The position numbers were made by a program, and so were the translations under genes. This document shows, one piece after another, positions 17,598 to 26,137 of a DNA stretch of 64,000 nucleotides. Position 1 is the stretch's first letter, and every line of letters starts with the position of its first letter. The stretch covers positions 868,001 through 932,000 of the forward strand of contig NZ_JAOPFX010000001.1 of NCBI RefSeq assembly GCF_025515205.1. The letters are read 5' to 3'. A model generated the notes under the pieces. It made no database searches. It saw only the letters and a list, made by a program, of their open reading frames with translations, and was not told the origin of the DNA. The DNA is from Microbacterium fluvii. Lineage in GTDB: Bacteria; Actinomycetota; Actinomycetes; Actinomycetales; Microbacteriaceae.

Positions 17598-18347
17598 ATG
17601 ACCGCTCCGTACACGCTCATCCTCCTCCGCCACGGGCAGAGCGAGTGGAATCAGTCCAACCAGTTCACCGGCTGGGTCGACGTTCGCCTCACCGATCTCG
17701 GCAAGAGCGAAGCCCAGCGCGGCGGCGAGCTGCTGAAGGAGTCGGGCCTGCACCCCGACGTGCTCTACACCTCGGTGCTCAGCCGCGCGATCCAGACCGC
17801 GAACATCGCGCTCGACGCCGCCGACCGCCTGTGGATCCCCGTCAAGCGCTCCTGGCGGCTCAACGAGCGCCACTACGGCGCTCTGCAGGGCAAAGACAAG
17901 GCGCAGACCCTCGAGGAGTTCGGCAACGACCAGTTCATGCTGTGGCGCCGCTCGTTCGACGTGCCGCCGCCGCCGCTTTCCGACGACAGCGAGTACAGCC
18001 AGGTGAACGACCCCCGCTACGTCGGCATCGACGGCGAGATCCCGCGCACCGAATCGCTCAAGCTCGTCATCGACCGTCTGCTGCCCTACTGGGAGAGCGA
18101 CATCGCCGAAGACCTCCGCGCCGGCAAGACCGTGCTGGTCACCGCCCACGGCAACTCGCTGCGCGCGCTCGTGAAGCACCTCGACAAGATCAGCGACGAA
18201 GACATCGCCGAGCTCAACATCCCGACGGGCATTCCGCTGGTCTACAAGCTCGATGAGAACCTCGAGCCGATCGGTGCGGGGGAGTACCTCGACCCCGAGG
18301 CAGCCGCCGCGGGTGCCGCCGCGGTCGCGAGCCAGGGCAAGAAGTAG
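17598..18347 (+). CDS. gpmA: 2,3-bisphosphoglycerate-dependent phosphoglycerate mutase
   Basis: A 249-aa glycolytic enzyme that interconverts 3- and 2-phosphoglycerate in the cytoplasm. The phosphohistidine motif [10 protein letters not shown] is at residues 9-18, followed by [15 protein letters not shown], the SRAIQTA helix, RHYGALQG near 95 and the second catalytic His in VTAHGNSLR near 185. Length matches dPGM. The C-terminal tail is alanine-rich. The gene ends in a perfect bidirectional hairpin shared with convergent phoU. In actinobacteria gpm is commonly next to phoU/senX3/regX3, as here. Confidence 0.97.
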   Translation: MTAPYTLILLRHGQSEWNQSNQFTGWVDVRLTDLGKSEAQRGGELLKESGLHPDVLYTSVLSRAIQTANIALDAADRLWIPVKRSWRLNERHYGALQGKDKAQTLEEFGNDQFMLWRRSFDVPPPPLSDDSEYSQVNDPRYVGIDGEIPRTESLKLVIDRLLPYWESDIAEDLRAGKTVLVTAHGNSLRALVKHLDKISDEDIAELNIPTGIPLVYKLDENLEPIGAGEYLDPEAAAAGAAAVASQGKK

Positions 18348-18360
18348 CCTTCACAGAACG

Positions 18361-18405
18361 AACGAAGCGGGGCGGATGCTGCAGCATCCGCCCCGCTTCG
18401 TTTCG
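18361..18405. terminator. Bidirectional terminator between gpmA and phoU
   Basis: Bases 18361-18402 form a perfect 42-bp palindrome (21-bp arms, AACGAAGCGGGGCGG outward) followed by TTT on the plus strand and preceded by A-containing sequence on the other. It separates two convergent genes and can serve both. Confidence 0.85.
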
Positions 18406-18409
18406 CGTG

Positions 18410-19090
18410 TCAGCCGCCCGAGACGACGATGTCGATCGCGTCGGTGGCCGTGGTCCAGTCGCCCGTCGACAGGTAGATGACCTTCTTGGTCACCGACACG
18501 GCGTGGTCGCCGAAGCGCTCGAGGTAGCGGCTGGCGAGGGTCGCGTCGACCGTCGCTGAGGCCTCGCCCTTCCACGAGTCGCTGAGCACCTTCTCGAAGA
18601 CGCTCGCGTGCAGCTCGTCGAGGCCGTCGTCGGCGTTGCGGATCTTGTCGGCGAGGGCGTGGTCCTCGGTGCGCAGCAGCTCGGTGAGGGTGTGGGCGAT
18701 CTCGACGTCGAGCTGACCCATCTTGGTGAAGGTCGACTTCAGGCCCTTGGGGATGGCGCGCTCCGGGAATCGCATGCGGGTGAGCTGGGCGATGTGCTCG
18801 GCGATGTCGCCCATGCGCTCCAGCGATGCGCTGATGCGCAGCGCGCTGACGACGATGCGCAGGTCGCGGGCGACCGGCTGCTGACGGGCGAGGATCTCGA
18901 TCGCCAGTTCGTCGAGGGCGATGGCCTTCTCGTCGATGATGTCGTCGGCCTCGATCACCTCCTCGGCCAGGGCGACATCGCTGGACTCGAAGGCCCGCGT
19001 CGCCTTGTCGATCGCGACCGTCACCAGCTCGGCGATCTCGACGAGCCGGGACTGCACGTCCTCGAGCGACTGATGGAAGACCTCGCGCAT
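18410..19090 (-). CDS. phoU: Phosphate signalling regulator PhoU
   Basis: A 226-aa all-helical protein with two PhoU domains, near 10-100 and 115-215. Hallmarks are MREVFHQSLEDVQSRLVEIA at the start, DDIIDEKAIALDE near 60, the metal-binding RISASLERMGDIAEHIA near 100-115 and the second-domain SRYLERFGDHAVSVTKKV near 190. It links Pst transporter state to the SenX3/RegX3 pair and represses the regulon when phosphate is plentiful. The ATG at 19090 is chosen because upstream sequence is antisense to senX3. It is divergent from senX3 across 165 bp. Confidence 0.95.
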   Translation of the reverse strand: MREVFHQSLEDVQSRLVEIAELVTVAIDKATRAFESSDVALAEEVIEADDIIDEKAIALDELAIEILARQQPVARDLRIVVSALRISASLERMGDIAEHIAQLTRMRFPERAIPKGLKSTFTKMGQLDVEIAHTLTELLRTEDHALADKIRNADDGLDELHASVFEKVLSDSWKGEASATVDATLASRYLERFGDHAVSVTKKVIYLSTGDWTTATDAIDIVVSGG

Positions 19091-19255
19091 GACTGCACCT
19101 CTCGAATATCCGCGCACGCGATCGCGTCCACGTCTGGGCGATTGTCGCCAGCGAAGGTTAACGAACGGTGCTGTGCGAGTGAATACTAACCGGCGGCCCC
19201 TCGAGGGGCCTTCTCGCGGCATCCTCGCCGTTAACCGTGCCTCTACGCTGGAGCC

Positions 19256-20491
19256 ATGAACACGGTGCAGCTGACGCTGCTCGCGCTGCTGCTGGGCGTG
19301 GCGATCGGCGCTTCCGTCGCCGCCATCCTCGTGGCCGCGCTGCGGGCGCGGGAGCGCGGCCGCGTGCAGATGTCGTCGGCGATCCCCTCCGGGGTCACCG
19401 ACGTGCTGCACGGCCTCGACGATCCGGCCGCCGTCGTCGACGCCTCCTCGACGGTGGTCGCCGCATCCGATTCCGCGCGCGCATTCGGGGTGAAAGAGGG
19501 CGGCCGGCTCGTCGTCGACGATCTGCGCACGCTCGCGCGTCAGGTGCGCGACTCCGACACGACGGCGAACGTGACGCTGAGGCTCAAGCGCAAGGGCGCC
19601 ACCGAGCTGCGCCTGGTCGCCGTGCGCGCCACCCGCATCACCCCCCGACTGTCGCTGCTGGTGATGCGCGACATCACCGAGCACGAGCGCGTCGAGCAGA
19701 TGCGCCGCGACTTCGTGGCCAACACGAGCCACGAGCTCAAGACGCCCGTGGGCGCGGTGAGCCTGCTCGCCGAGGCGATCGACTCGGCCGCCGACGACCC
19801 CGACCAGGTGCGGGTCTTCGCCGCGCGGCTGAGTGCGGAGGCCGCCAGACTCGGGCAGCTGAGCGCACGCATCATGGATCTCTCCCGGCTGCAGTCGGCC
19901 GATCAGCTGCTCGATCAGCGTGCCGTCTCGGTCGATGAGATCGTCGCCTCGGCCCTGGAGGCCCACGCGATCCAGGCCGATGCCGGTGAGGTCCACGTGG
20001 TGCGCGGAGGCGAGCGCGGGCTGCACGTGCAGGGCGATCCGCAGGTGCTCAGCGACGCCGTCGGCAATCTTCTCGCCAACGCCATCGCCTACTCTCCGCG
20101 CGGTGCCAGTGTCGGGGTGGGGGTCAAAGAGGTCGACGGCGCGGTCGAGATCGCCGTCACCGACCGTGGCATCGGCATCGCCGAGGCCGATCAGGAACGG
20201 GTCTTCGAGCGGTTCTACCGCGCCGACCAGGCTCGGTCGCGCCGCACCGGCGGCACGGGGCTGGGCCTGTCGATCGTCAAGCACGCCGTACAGCGGCACG
20301 GCGGCGAGGTGCGGCTGTGGTCGCAGCCGGGCAATGGGTCGACCTTCACGATCCGCCTGCCGCTGAGCGGCCCGCCCGAGGAGCTTCCCGCATCGAAGCG
20401 CCGCAAGGCCGCGAAGGCGAAGGCGAAGGCCAAGAGCAAGCAGAACAAGAAGCGGGCCGGTGTGCCCGTGGTGAACGGAGAGTCCGCATGA
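19256..20491 (+). CDS. senX3: Phosphate sensor histidine kinase SenX3
   Basis: A 411-aa membrane kinase. One N-terminal helix (about 5-30), a PAS-like segment (about 45-140), HisKA with the phospho-acceptor in TSHELKTPVG near residue 160, N box NLLANAIAYSP near 265, G1 DRGIGIAEADQ near 300, F box FERFYR and G2 GGTGLGLSIVKH near 330. It ends in a lysine/alanine-rich tail (about 375-400). It should phosphorylate RegX3 under phosphate limitation. The regX3 start overlaps its stop (ATGA). Both strands of the phoU-senX3 gap carry a GTTAACC word that may belong to a degenerate PHO box. Confidence 0.93.
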   Translation: MNTVQLTLLALLLGVAIGASVAAILVAALRARERGRVQMSSAIPSGVTDVLHGLDDPAAVVDASSTVVAASDSARAFGVKEGGRLVVDDLRTLARQVRDSDTTANVTLRLKRKGATELRLVAVRATRITPRLSLLVMRDITEHERVEQMRRDFVANTSHELKTPVGAVSLLAEAIDSAADDPDQVRVFAARLSAEAARLGQLSARIMDLSRLQSADQLLDQRAVSVDEIVASALEAHAIQADAGEVHVVRGGERGLHVQGDPQVLSDAVGNLLANAIAYSPRGASVGVGVKEVDGAVEIAVTDRGIGIAEADQERVFERFYRADQARSRRTGGTGLGLSIVKHAVQRHGGEVRLWSQPGNGSTFTIRLPLSGPPEELPASKRRKAAKAKAKAKSKQNKKRAGVPVVNGESA

Positions 20492-21171
20492 CCCGCGTCT
20501 TGATCGTCGAAGACGAACCCGACCTCGCCGATCCCCTGGCGTACCTGCTGCGCCGCGAGGGCTATGAGGTCGAGATCGCCGAAGACGGGCCGAGCGCCCT
20601 CACGGCGTTCCGTGAGCGCGGAGCCGACATCGTGATGCTGGACCTGATGCTGCCAGGCATGCCGGGAACCGAGGTCTGCCGCCAGGTGCGCGCCACCTCC
20701 ACCGTGCCGATCATCATGGTCACGGCCAAGGACTCCGAGGTCGACATCGTGGTGGGGCTCGAGCTCGGCGCCGACGACTATGTGACCAAGCCCTATTCCG
20801 CGCGCGAGCTGCTCGCGCGGATGCGAGCCGTGCTGCGGCGGCACGTGCAGAGCGTGGACGACCTCGACGAGCGGGTGCTCGACGGCGGCCGTGTGGTGCT
20901 CGACGTCGACCGGCACACCGTCGTCGTCGAGGGGGCCGAGGTCAGCATGCCGCTGAAGGAATTCGAGCTGCTCGAGTTCCTCATGCGCAACTCCGGTCGC
21001 GTCATGACCCGAGGGCAGCTCATCGATCGGGTCTGGGGCAGCGACTACTTCGGCGACACGAAGACCCTCGACGTGCACATCAAGCGCATCCGCTCGCGCA
21101 TCGAGAAGCACCCAGCCGAGCCGGAGATGCTCAAGACCGTGCGCGGGCTCGGCTACCGGTTCGAGGGCTGA
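20488..21171 (+). CDS. regX3: Response regulator RegX3
   Basis: A 227-aa OmpR-family regulator. The receiver domain has EDEPD at residues 8-12, the phospho-acceptor Asp in MLDLMLP near 52, the Thr/Ser of VTAKD near 80 and the Lys of TKPYSARE near 102. The winged-helix domain (about 130-225) includes LKEFELLEFL, RGQLIDRVWG, KTLDVHIKRIRSRI and VRGLGYRFE. It is the likely activator of the PHO box at 9508-9535. The ATG overlaps the senX3 stop. Sequence between its stop and the next gene carries palindromes but no clear U-tract terminator. Confidence 0.94.
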   Translation: MTRVLIVEDEPDLADPLAYLLRREGYEVEIAEDGPSALTAFRERGADIVMLDLMLPGMPGTEVCRQVRATSTVPIIMVTAKDSEVDIVVGLELGADDYVTKPYSARELLARMRAVLRRHVQSVDDLDERVLDGGRVVLDVDRHTVVVEGAEVSMPLKEFELLEFLMRNSGRVMTRGQLIDRVWGSDYFGDTKTLDVHIKRIRSRIEKHPAEPEMLKTVRGLGYRFEG

Positions 21172-21193
21172 GGGCGCTGCGGGCCGTCCATCT

Positions 21194-21260
21194 GTCGGAC
21201 GTGTGGGGCGGATGCTGCCGCCTGACCGCTCACCGCAGACTCCCGCATCCGCAGTCCGAC
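21194..21260. repeat. Palindromic element upstream of the second nuclease-like gene
   Basis: GTCGGAC (21194-21200) and GCGGATGC (21208-21215) pair with GCATCCGC (21245-21252) and GTCCGAC (21254-21260). It may terminate regX3. The words GGGCGGATGCTGC and TCCGACnGnTGAACC recur after the neighbouring nuclease-like gene (22247-22284), so related elements bracket it. The GGATGC words are common in this genome, which weakens the repeat argument. Confidence 0.5.
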
Positions 21261-21349
21261 CGCTGAACCGCGGGCGCGGCTCCTCCCCAGCGTGGGGTGC
21301 CGGGCGATCATGCCGCTGAGCGGGCGCGGGCCGTCTGCACGGGTGGTCG

Positions 21350-22222
21350 GTGAGCGACGCTCGGGGGATGAGCCCGATGCAGATCGCCCTGGTCGCAGCG
21401 GATCGCGGCGGCGTCGTGCGCCTGAGCGAGCTCCTCACGTGCGGCGCGAGTCGGGCTGACGTGCGGCGGGCAGTCGCGAGGGGCGGGATCGCGCGCGTGC
21501 GCGACGGGGTCTTCGCGCATCCCACGGCCGATGCCCTGGTCGTGCTCGCCGCAGAGCATGGCGGAAGGGTCGCCTGCGTCTCGGTGCTGCGCAGGCTCGG
21601 CGTGTGGCTGCTCGACGATGACGACCGACTCCACGTTCTGCTTGAGCCGAAGGGACGGCGGCACGTGCACACCGGCTGCAGGTGCGTGGATCACCGGGAT
21701 GCGGGTGGGGCGGGTTTCGGGATCGTGCCGATCGAGCGGGCGCTCGTGCAGCTGCAGCGCTGCGTCGGCGACGAGAGCTTCTTCGCGGCGTACGAGTCGG
21801 CGTGGCGACAGGGGCGGTTGTCGGCCGGGGCGCGCGCGTGGATCCGCGAGCACCTGCCGGCGGGCAAGCGGTGGCTCGTCGATGTCGCTCGGCGCAACGC
21901 CGACAGCGGGCTCGAGTCGATTCTCCGACTGCGGTTCCATCGGCTGGGCGTCGCGATGCGCAGCCAGGTGCGCATCCTCGACGTGGGTCGCGTCGACTTC
22001 GTGGTCGACGGCATTCTCATCCTCGAAGTCGACGACAGACAGAATCACGACGGCGAGAGCCTTCGACACAGAGACCTGATGCGCGACGCGCGCGCGGCAG
22101 CCGCCGGCTACGAGACGCTGCGCTTCGACTATGCCATGGTCATCCACGACTGGCCGACCGTCGAACGCGCCGTCCTGGCTCGGCTGGAGCGGGCTCGGGC
22201 ACGCAGCCGTCGGACGGCCTGA
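21350..22222 (+). CDS. AbiEi-like/DUF559-type nuclease-fold protein (paralog 2)
   Basis: A 290-aa paralog of the product at 4315-5163 with the same layout. The N-terminal AbiEi-like winged helix (about 10-55) includes GGVVRLSELLTCGASRADV. The C-terminal nuclease-like domain (about 185-275) has SGLESILRLRFHRLGVAM, VDFVVDGILILEVDDRQNH, RHRDLMRD and LRFDYAMVIHDW. The canonical E-x-D-G after the core strand is E-V-D-D here, a small departure from paralog 1. Several starts are possible: GTG 21350, ATG 21368 or ATG 21377; a G-run at 21361-21366 would suit the last. It is flanked on both sides by related palindromic words. Cellular role is unknown. Confidence 0.72.
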   Translation: MSDARGMSPMQIALVAADRGGVVRLSELLTCGASRADVRRAVARGGIARVRDGVFAHPTADALVVLAAEHGGRVACVSVLRRLGVWLLDDDDRLHVLLEPKGRRHVHTGCRCVDHRDAGGAGFGIVPIERALVQLQRCVGDESFFAAYESAWRQGRLSAGARAWIREHLPAGKRWLVDVARRNADSGLESILRLRFHRLGVAMRSQVRILDVGRVDFVVDGILILEVDDRQNHDGESLRHRDLMRDARAAAAGYETLRFDYAMVIHDWPTVERAVLARLERARARSRRTA

Positions 22223-22321
22223 TCGATCGACACGTCAGGCGTCACGGGCGGATGCTGCAGCCCCACCGATCCGACAGGTGAACCACGCCGAGGCCGAGCC
22301 CGAGCCAAAGCCCGGTGCGGC

Positions 22322-22831
22322 TCAGGGCACGAGGTCGGCGTACTGCGGCAGCGCGCCGTCGAGCACGGGGACGCTCACGAGAGCGCCGTCGCCGTCGCCC
22401 GACTGGAAGAACATCGCCAGGTCGCTGCCGGGCGTGGCGCCGATGCCCTCGAGCAGCAGCGGCTCGTCTTCGCCGCCGAGGCTCAGGGTCGTGCGGGCGG
22501 GCACACTCACGGTCTGGCGCACGTCGGCCTCGGTGGACTCGATGACCAGCGTCTGCGCCGTGTCGGTGTCGTTGACGATCGCGGCGACGAAGTTGCCCGC
22601 CGTCCCCGCCTCATCGGCGACGATGAGAGCGTTGCGCACCTGCACGGGGCCGGCCGTGTCGGGCACGGCGACGCCGTCGGAGGGGGAGTAGTGGATCGTC
22701 GACGCCTGCGGAGTGATGAAGGTGCAGGCCGTCGTGCTGCCGAGGGCGACGGCGCCGAGGGCCAGAGCCGCGATCACACGCGACGTCGTGCGGGTGGTCG
22801 CCACGGCGCGGGTGCGGTGGGTCGAGATCAC
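22322..22831 (-). CDS. Small lipoprotein of unknown function
   Basis: A 169-aa predicted lipoprotein. The N-terminus is basic ([15 protein letters not shown]), followed by a hydrophobic stretch and the lipobox-like STTACTF, giving a mature protein of about 135 aa. The mature part is beta-rich, with [23 protein letters not shown] near 65 and [11 protein letters not shown] near 110. This pattern is like DUF461/PCuAC-type or other copper/lipoprotein beta-sandwiches, but no His/Met metal motif is visible. A GTG at 22831 is supported by AGGAGGATCC immediately upstream, favouring it over the ATG at 22867. A minus-strand -10-like TACAAT lies near 22872. Confidence 0.72.
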   Translation of the reverse strand: MISTHRTRAVATTRTTSRVIAALALGAVALGSTTACTFITPQASTIHYSPSDGVAVPDTAGPVQVRNALIVADEAGTAGNFVAAIVNDTDTAQTLVIESTEADVRQTVSVPARTTLSLGGEDEPLLLEGIGATPGSDLAMFFQSGDGDGALVSVPVLDGALPQYADLVP

Positions 22832-22974
22832 GGATCCTCCTGGAGCGGCTGACAGCATCCCTGTCATTGTATGGCCTGGCCCTCGTCGGAGCGGACCGCC
22901 GGCACGGTGAGCGGCGGAACCTTAGCGCATGCAGCCCTGTGATAAACTGGAGGTTGCCGAAAGGACATAACTGC

Positions 22975-23457
22975 ATGCTTTTTGAGGTTGGCGAGACCGT
23001 CGTCTATCCGCACCACGGCGCCGCGACGATCATCGAGGTCAAAGACCGGATCATCAAGGGCGAGACGAAGAAGTACCTGAAGCTCAACGTCACCCAGGGA
23101 GACCTCATCATCGAGGTTCCTGCGGAGAATGTCGATCTGGTCGGGGTTCGAGACGTCATCGGCAAGGAGGGCCTCGATAAGGTCTTCGAGGTGCTGCGCG
23201 CGCCGTTCACCGAAGAGCCGACCAACTGGTCGCGCCGCTACAAGGCCAACCTCGAGAAGCTCGCCTCGGGCGACGTGATCAAGGTCAGCGAGGTCGTGCG
23301 CGATCTGTGGCGCCGCGATCAGGACCGCGGACTCTCGGCCGGCGAGAAGCGCATGCTGGCCAAGGCCAAGCAGATCCTCGTCTCCGAGCTGGCGCTCGCC
23401 GAGAAGACCGATGAGGAGAAGGCTTCGGTCATCCTCGACGAGGTGCTCGCGAGCTGA
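22975..23457 (+). CDS. carD: CarD-family transcriptional regulator
   Basis: A 160-aa RNA polymerase-binding regulator. The N-terminal RNA polymerase interaction domain ([15 protein letters not shown]) is followed by a helical DNA-binding domain at about 65-160 with the promoter-wedging Trp in [20 protein letters not shown]. CarD stabilises open complexes at rRNA and other promoters and is essential in mycobacteria. Length and sequence match closely. It has a compact promoter: TAAACT at 22943-22948 fits a -10, with the AAAGGA ribosome site at 22960-22965. It is followed at 26 bp by ispDF, the usual actinobacterial order. Confidence 0.96.
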   Translation: MLFEVGETVVYPHHGAATIIEVKDRIIKGETKKYLKLNVTQGDLIIEVPAENVDLVGVRDVIGKEGLDKVFEVLRAPFTEEPTNWSRRYKANLEKLASGDVIKVSEVVRDLWRRDQDRGLSAGEKRMLAKAKQILVSELALAEKTDEEKASVILDEVLAS

Positions 23458-23483
23458 TCGGGCCGGGCGCGTAGGCTCGACGC

Positions 23484-24659
23484 GTGTCGACCCTTCCCGT
23501 GCCCCGCATCGCCGTCATCGTCGTGGCCGCCGGCTCCGGCGCGAGGCTCGGCGCTGACGGGCCCAAGGCGTTCGTCGGGATCGATGAGCACACGATCCTG
23601 CACCATGCGCTGCAGGGGGTGTTCGCCGCGCCCGCCGCGCAGGTCGTGATCGTCGCGCCCGCGGGCCGCGAGGGCGATGCCCTCACCGATGCGCGCGCCG
23701 TCGCCGGCGATCGCGCCGACCTCGTCACGGTGACCACGGGCGGTTCGACCCGTCAGGAATCGGTCGCCGCGGGCCTCGCGGTGCTGTGGGGCGACGTCGA
23801 CATCGTGCTCGTGCACGACGCGGCGCGGGCGCTCACGCCCCCCGAGGTCTTCGCCAGGGTGGCGGATGCCGTGGCCTCCGGCCGTGGGGCGGTGCTGCCC
23901 GTGCTGCCCGTCGTCGACACGGTCAAGCGGGTCGACGACGACGAGGTGCGCGCCGCGGTCGACCGCGACGAACTCGCCGCCGCGCAGACGCCGCAGGGCT
24001 TCCGCCGCGAGCTGCTGGTGAGCGCCTATCGCGGGGCCGCGCAGGAGTTCACCGACGACGCGGCGCTCGTCGCGGCCGCCGGCCACCAGGTCTTCACGGT
24101 CGCCGGCGACGAGCGGGCATTCAAGATCACGACGCCGGCCGACCTCGAGCGGGCCCGCACGACCCTTCATCCCGCCGCGCAGGCGGCGCTGCCTCGGGTC
24201 GGCGTGGGCACCGACGTGCACGCCTTCGGCGGCGACGGGGCGCTCTGGCTCGCGGGCCTCGAATGGCCGGGGGAGCGGGCGCTGTCTGGTCATTCCGACG
24301 GGGATGCCGTGGCCCACGCGATCGTCGACGCGCTGCTGTCGGCGGCCGGGATCGGCGACATCGGCACGCATTTCGGCACGGCGCACCCCGAATACGCCGG
24401 CGCGCATGCGGCGGTCTTCCTCGAGCGCACCCGCGAGCTGCTGGCAGGGGCCGGCTGGCGCATCGGCAACGTGAGCGTGCAGGTGCAGGCGAACCGGCCG
24501 AAGTTCGCGGCGCGCCGGGCCGAGGCCGAGGCGGTGCTCTCGGCGGCGCTCGGCGGTGCGCCGGTCTCGGTGGCGGCGACCACCACCGACGGCCTCGGGT
24601 TCACCGGCGCAGGCGAGGGCGTCGCGGCGTTCGCCGTGGCGCTCGTGGTGCCCGCCTGA
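23484..24659 (+). CDS. ispDF: Bifunctional IspD/IspF of the MEP isoprenoid pathway
   Basis: A 391-aa fusion. Residues 1-225 are IspD (MEP cytidylyltransferase): [18 protein letters not shown] near 14-32, HDAAR near 112 and VDTVKRV near 150. Residues 235-390 are IspF (MEcPP synthase): VGTDVHAF near 240 with metal ligands Asp and His, [13 protein letters not shown] near 270 and [10 protein letters not shown] near 370. It catalyses two non-consecutive steps of isoprenoid synthesis; IspE acts between them. The GTG start follows carD at 26 bp. The fusion occurs in some Microbacteriaceae and proteobacteria. Confidence 0.95.
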   Translation: MSTLPVPRIAVIVVAAGSGARLGADGPKAFVGIDEHTILHHALQGVFAAPAAQVVIVAPAGREGDALTDARAVAGDRADLVTVTTGGSTRQESVAAGLAVLWGDVDIVLVHDAARALTPPEVFARVADAVASGRGAVLPVLPVVDTVKRVDDDEVRAAVDRDELAAAQTPQGFRRELLVSAYRGAAQEFTDDAALVAAAGHQVFTVAGDERAFKITTPADLERARTTLHPAAQAALPRVGVGTDVHAFGGDGALWLAGLEWPGERALSGHSDGDAVAHAIVDALLSAAGIGDIGTHFGTAHPEYAGAHAAVFLERTRELLAGAGWRIGNVSVQVQANRPKFAARRAEAEAVLSAALGGAPVSVAATTTDGLGFTGAGEGVAAFAVALVVPA

Positions 24660-24662
24660 CGA

Positions 24663-25130
24663 TCAGAGGGCGAGCGTCATGAACACCGAGTGCCGGTCGG
24701 GCACGTAGGTGTCGAAGGGCCCGCACTCCACGAACCCCTCGCTCTCGTAGAGGCGCCGAGCGGCGTCGAACTCGGGGGCGGTGCCGGTCTCGAGCCACAG
24801 CGAGCGGAAGCTGCGCGCGCGGGCCTCGGCGACGATGTGGTGCAGCATCCGTCGCCCCACGCCGGTGCCGCGGAAGCGGTCGTCGACGCGCATCGACTTG
24901 AGTTCGGCGCGCTCGGCATCGAGCTGCTTGAGCGCCCCGATGCCGGCGATCTCGCCCTGCACCCACGCCGACCAGAAGGTGATGGCGGGGTCGCGCAGTC
25001 GATCGACGTCGAGCGCGTGGCAGCTGTCGGCGGGCGACGTGGCGTGCATGCCGTCGAGGTGGAAGGCGACCAGCTGCCTGGTCGCCTCTCCGGTGAGGTC
25101 GTCGGGGCGGATGTCGATCGTGATGCTCAT
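24663..25130 (-). CDS. GNAT-family N-acetyltransferase
   Basis: A 155-aa acetyltransferase. The acetyl-CoA-binding motif A is visible as ELKSMRVDDRFRGTGVGRRMLHHIV (about 76-100), with the R/Q-x-x-G-x-G/A core in RGTGVG. The following LWLETGTAPEFDAARRLYESEGF and the C-terminal FMTL strand are typical of small-molecule GNATs. Substrate is unknown. It is convergent with ispDF (3-bp gap) and probably monocistronic. Confidence 0.87.
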   Translation of the reverse strand: MSITIDIRPDDLTGEATRQLVAFHLDGMHATSPADSCHALDVDRLRDPAITFWSAWVQGEIAGIGALKQLDAERAELKSMRVDDRFRGTGVGRRMLHHIVAEARARSFRSLWLETGTAPEFDAARRLYESEGFVECGPFDTYVPDRHSVFMTLAL

Positions 25131-25170
25131 GACGAACCCCAGTGTGGCACCCGGATGTGTCTGGGCGGTT

Positions 25171-26103
25171 TCAGGCTTCGACCGGGAATGGCCGGGGGTC
25201 GCGCGCCGCGCGGGAGCCCCACGCCAGCAGCACGAGCCCTGCTCCCAGCACCGCCAGCCCCGCGATCGCGAGGGCGCTGAGCCGCTCGTCGAGCACGACG
25301 ATGCCGAGCACGCCGGCGGTGAGGGGCTCGGCGAGCGTGAGGGTCGCGGCAGTGGCGGCCGTCAGGCGCTCGAGCCCCCACGTGAACAGCGTGTAGGCGA
25401 CGGCGATCGTGGCAATGCCCAGCCACAGGGCCATGGCGAGTCCGCGGGGGTCGGCGAGCCAGGACAGATCGACGAAGGGCAGCGCGAGTGCGCCGACGAT
25501 CGCCGAGCCCGCGCCCATGGCGCCGGCCACCGTGAACGGGTCCCAGCCGTCGTCCATGAGGCGGCGCTGCGCATTCGCGAAGATCGCGAACGACGCGCCG
25601 GCGCCGATCGAGCCGAGAAGCCCCACGGCATCCGCGCCGCCCGTCGTTCCCGCCCCGCCTCCGACGCCCAGCAGCACGACCCCGAGGGTGGCCAGGGCGG
25701 TCGCCGCCATCCAGGTCGCGCTCGGAAGGCGTCGGGTCAGCATCCACTCCAGAAGGCCCGCCAGCACGGGCGCCGACCCGAGGGCGATGACGGTGCCGAC
25801 GGCGACGCCGTTGCGGGCGGTGCCGAGGAAGAAGAGCGGCTGATAGGCCGCCAGACACACGCCGGTGAGCGCCATCAGCAGCAGGGCGCGGCGCGTGAGC
25901 GGCGGGTTGACGTGCCCGCCGGTGCGGGTGCGACGGCGCGCCAGCACGAAGCCGACCGCCGCCAGTGCCGTGCCGCCGATCATGAGGCGCATCGCGCCCA
26001 CCGCCAGCGGCGTCGTGCCCTCGGGGCCCAGCGCCTGCGCCGTTCCGGTGGTGCCGAAGAGCATGGCGGCGGCGATGACGGCGAAGACGGCGAGCACCCT
26101 CAA
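25171..26103 (-). CDS. EamA-family (DMT superfamily) transporter
   Basis: A 310-aa membrane protein with ten predicted helices in two EamA repeats, near 5-140 and 150-285. Family motifs include PLAVGAMRLMIGG near 32 and the second-repeat DAVGLLGSIGAGASFA with LAEPLTAGVLGIVVLDERLS near 255. It is probably an exporter of small metabolites; substrate is unknown. The apparent start is a TTG at 26103 with a GTG two codons later at 26097, and neither has a strong ribosome site. It is divergent from cysS across 34 bp. Confidence 0.87.
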   Translation of the reverse strand: MRVLAVFAVIAAAMLFGTTGTAQALGPEGTTPLAVGAMRLMIGGTALAAVGFVLARRRTRTGGHVNPPLTRRALLLMALTGVCLAAYQPLFFLGTARNGVAVGTVIALGSAPVLAGLLEWMLTRRLPSATWMAATALATLGVVLLGVGGGAGTTGGADAVGLLGSIGAGASFAIFANAQRRLMDDGWDPFTVAGAMGAGSAIVGALALPFVDLSWLADPRGLAMALWLGIATIAVAYTLFTWGLERLTAATAATLTLAEPLTAGVLGIVVLDERLSALAIAGLAVLGAGLVLLAWGSRAARDPRPFPVEA

Positions 26104-26137
26104 GTTCTACCGGAAACCCGGCCGGTAGGCTGGAGCG

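Noticed and set aside
18361..18402. Repeat family based on GGCGGATGC/GCATCCGCC words
   Set aside because: GGATGC and GCATCC are favoured words throughout coding sequence here, and this palindrome is fully explained as a bidirectional terminator.
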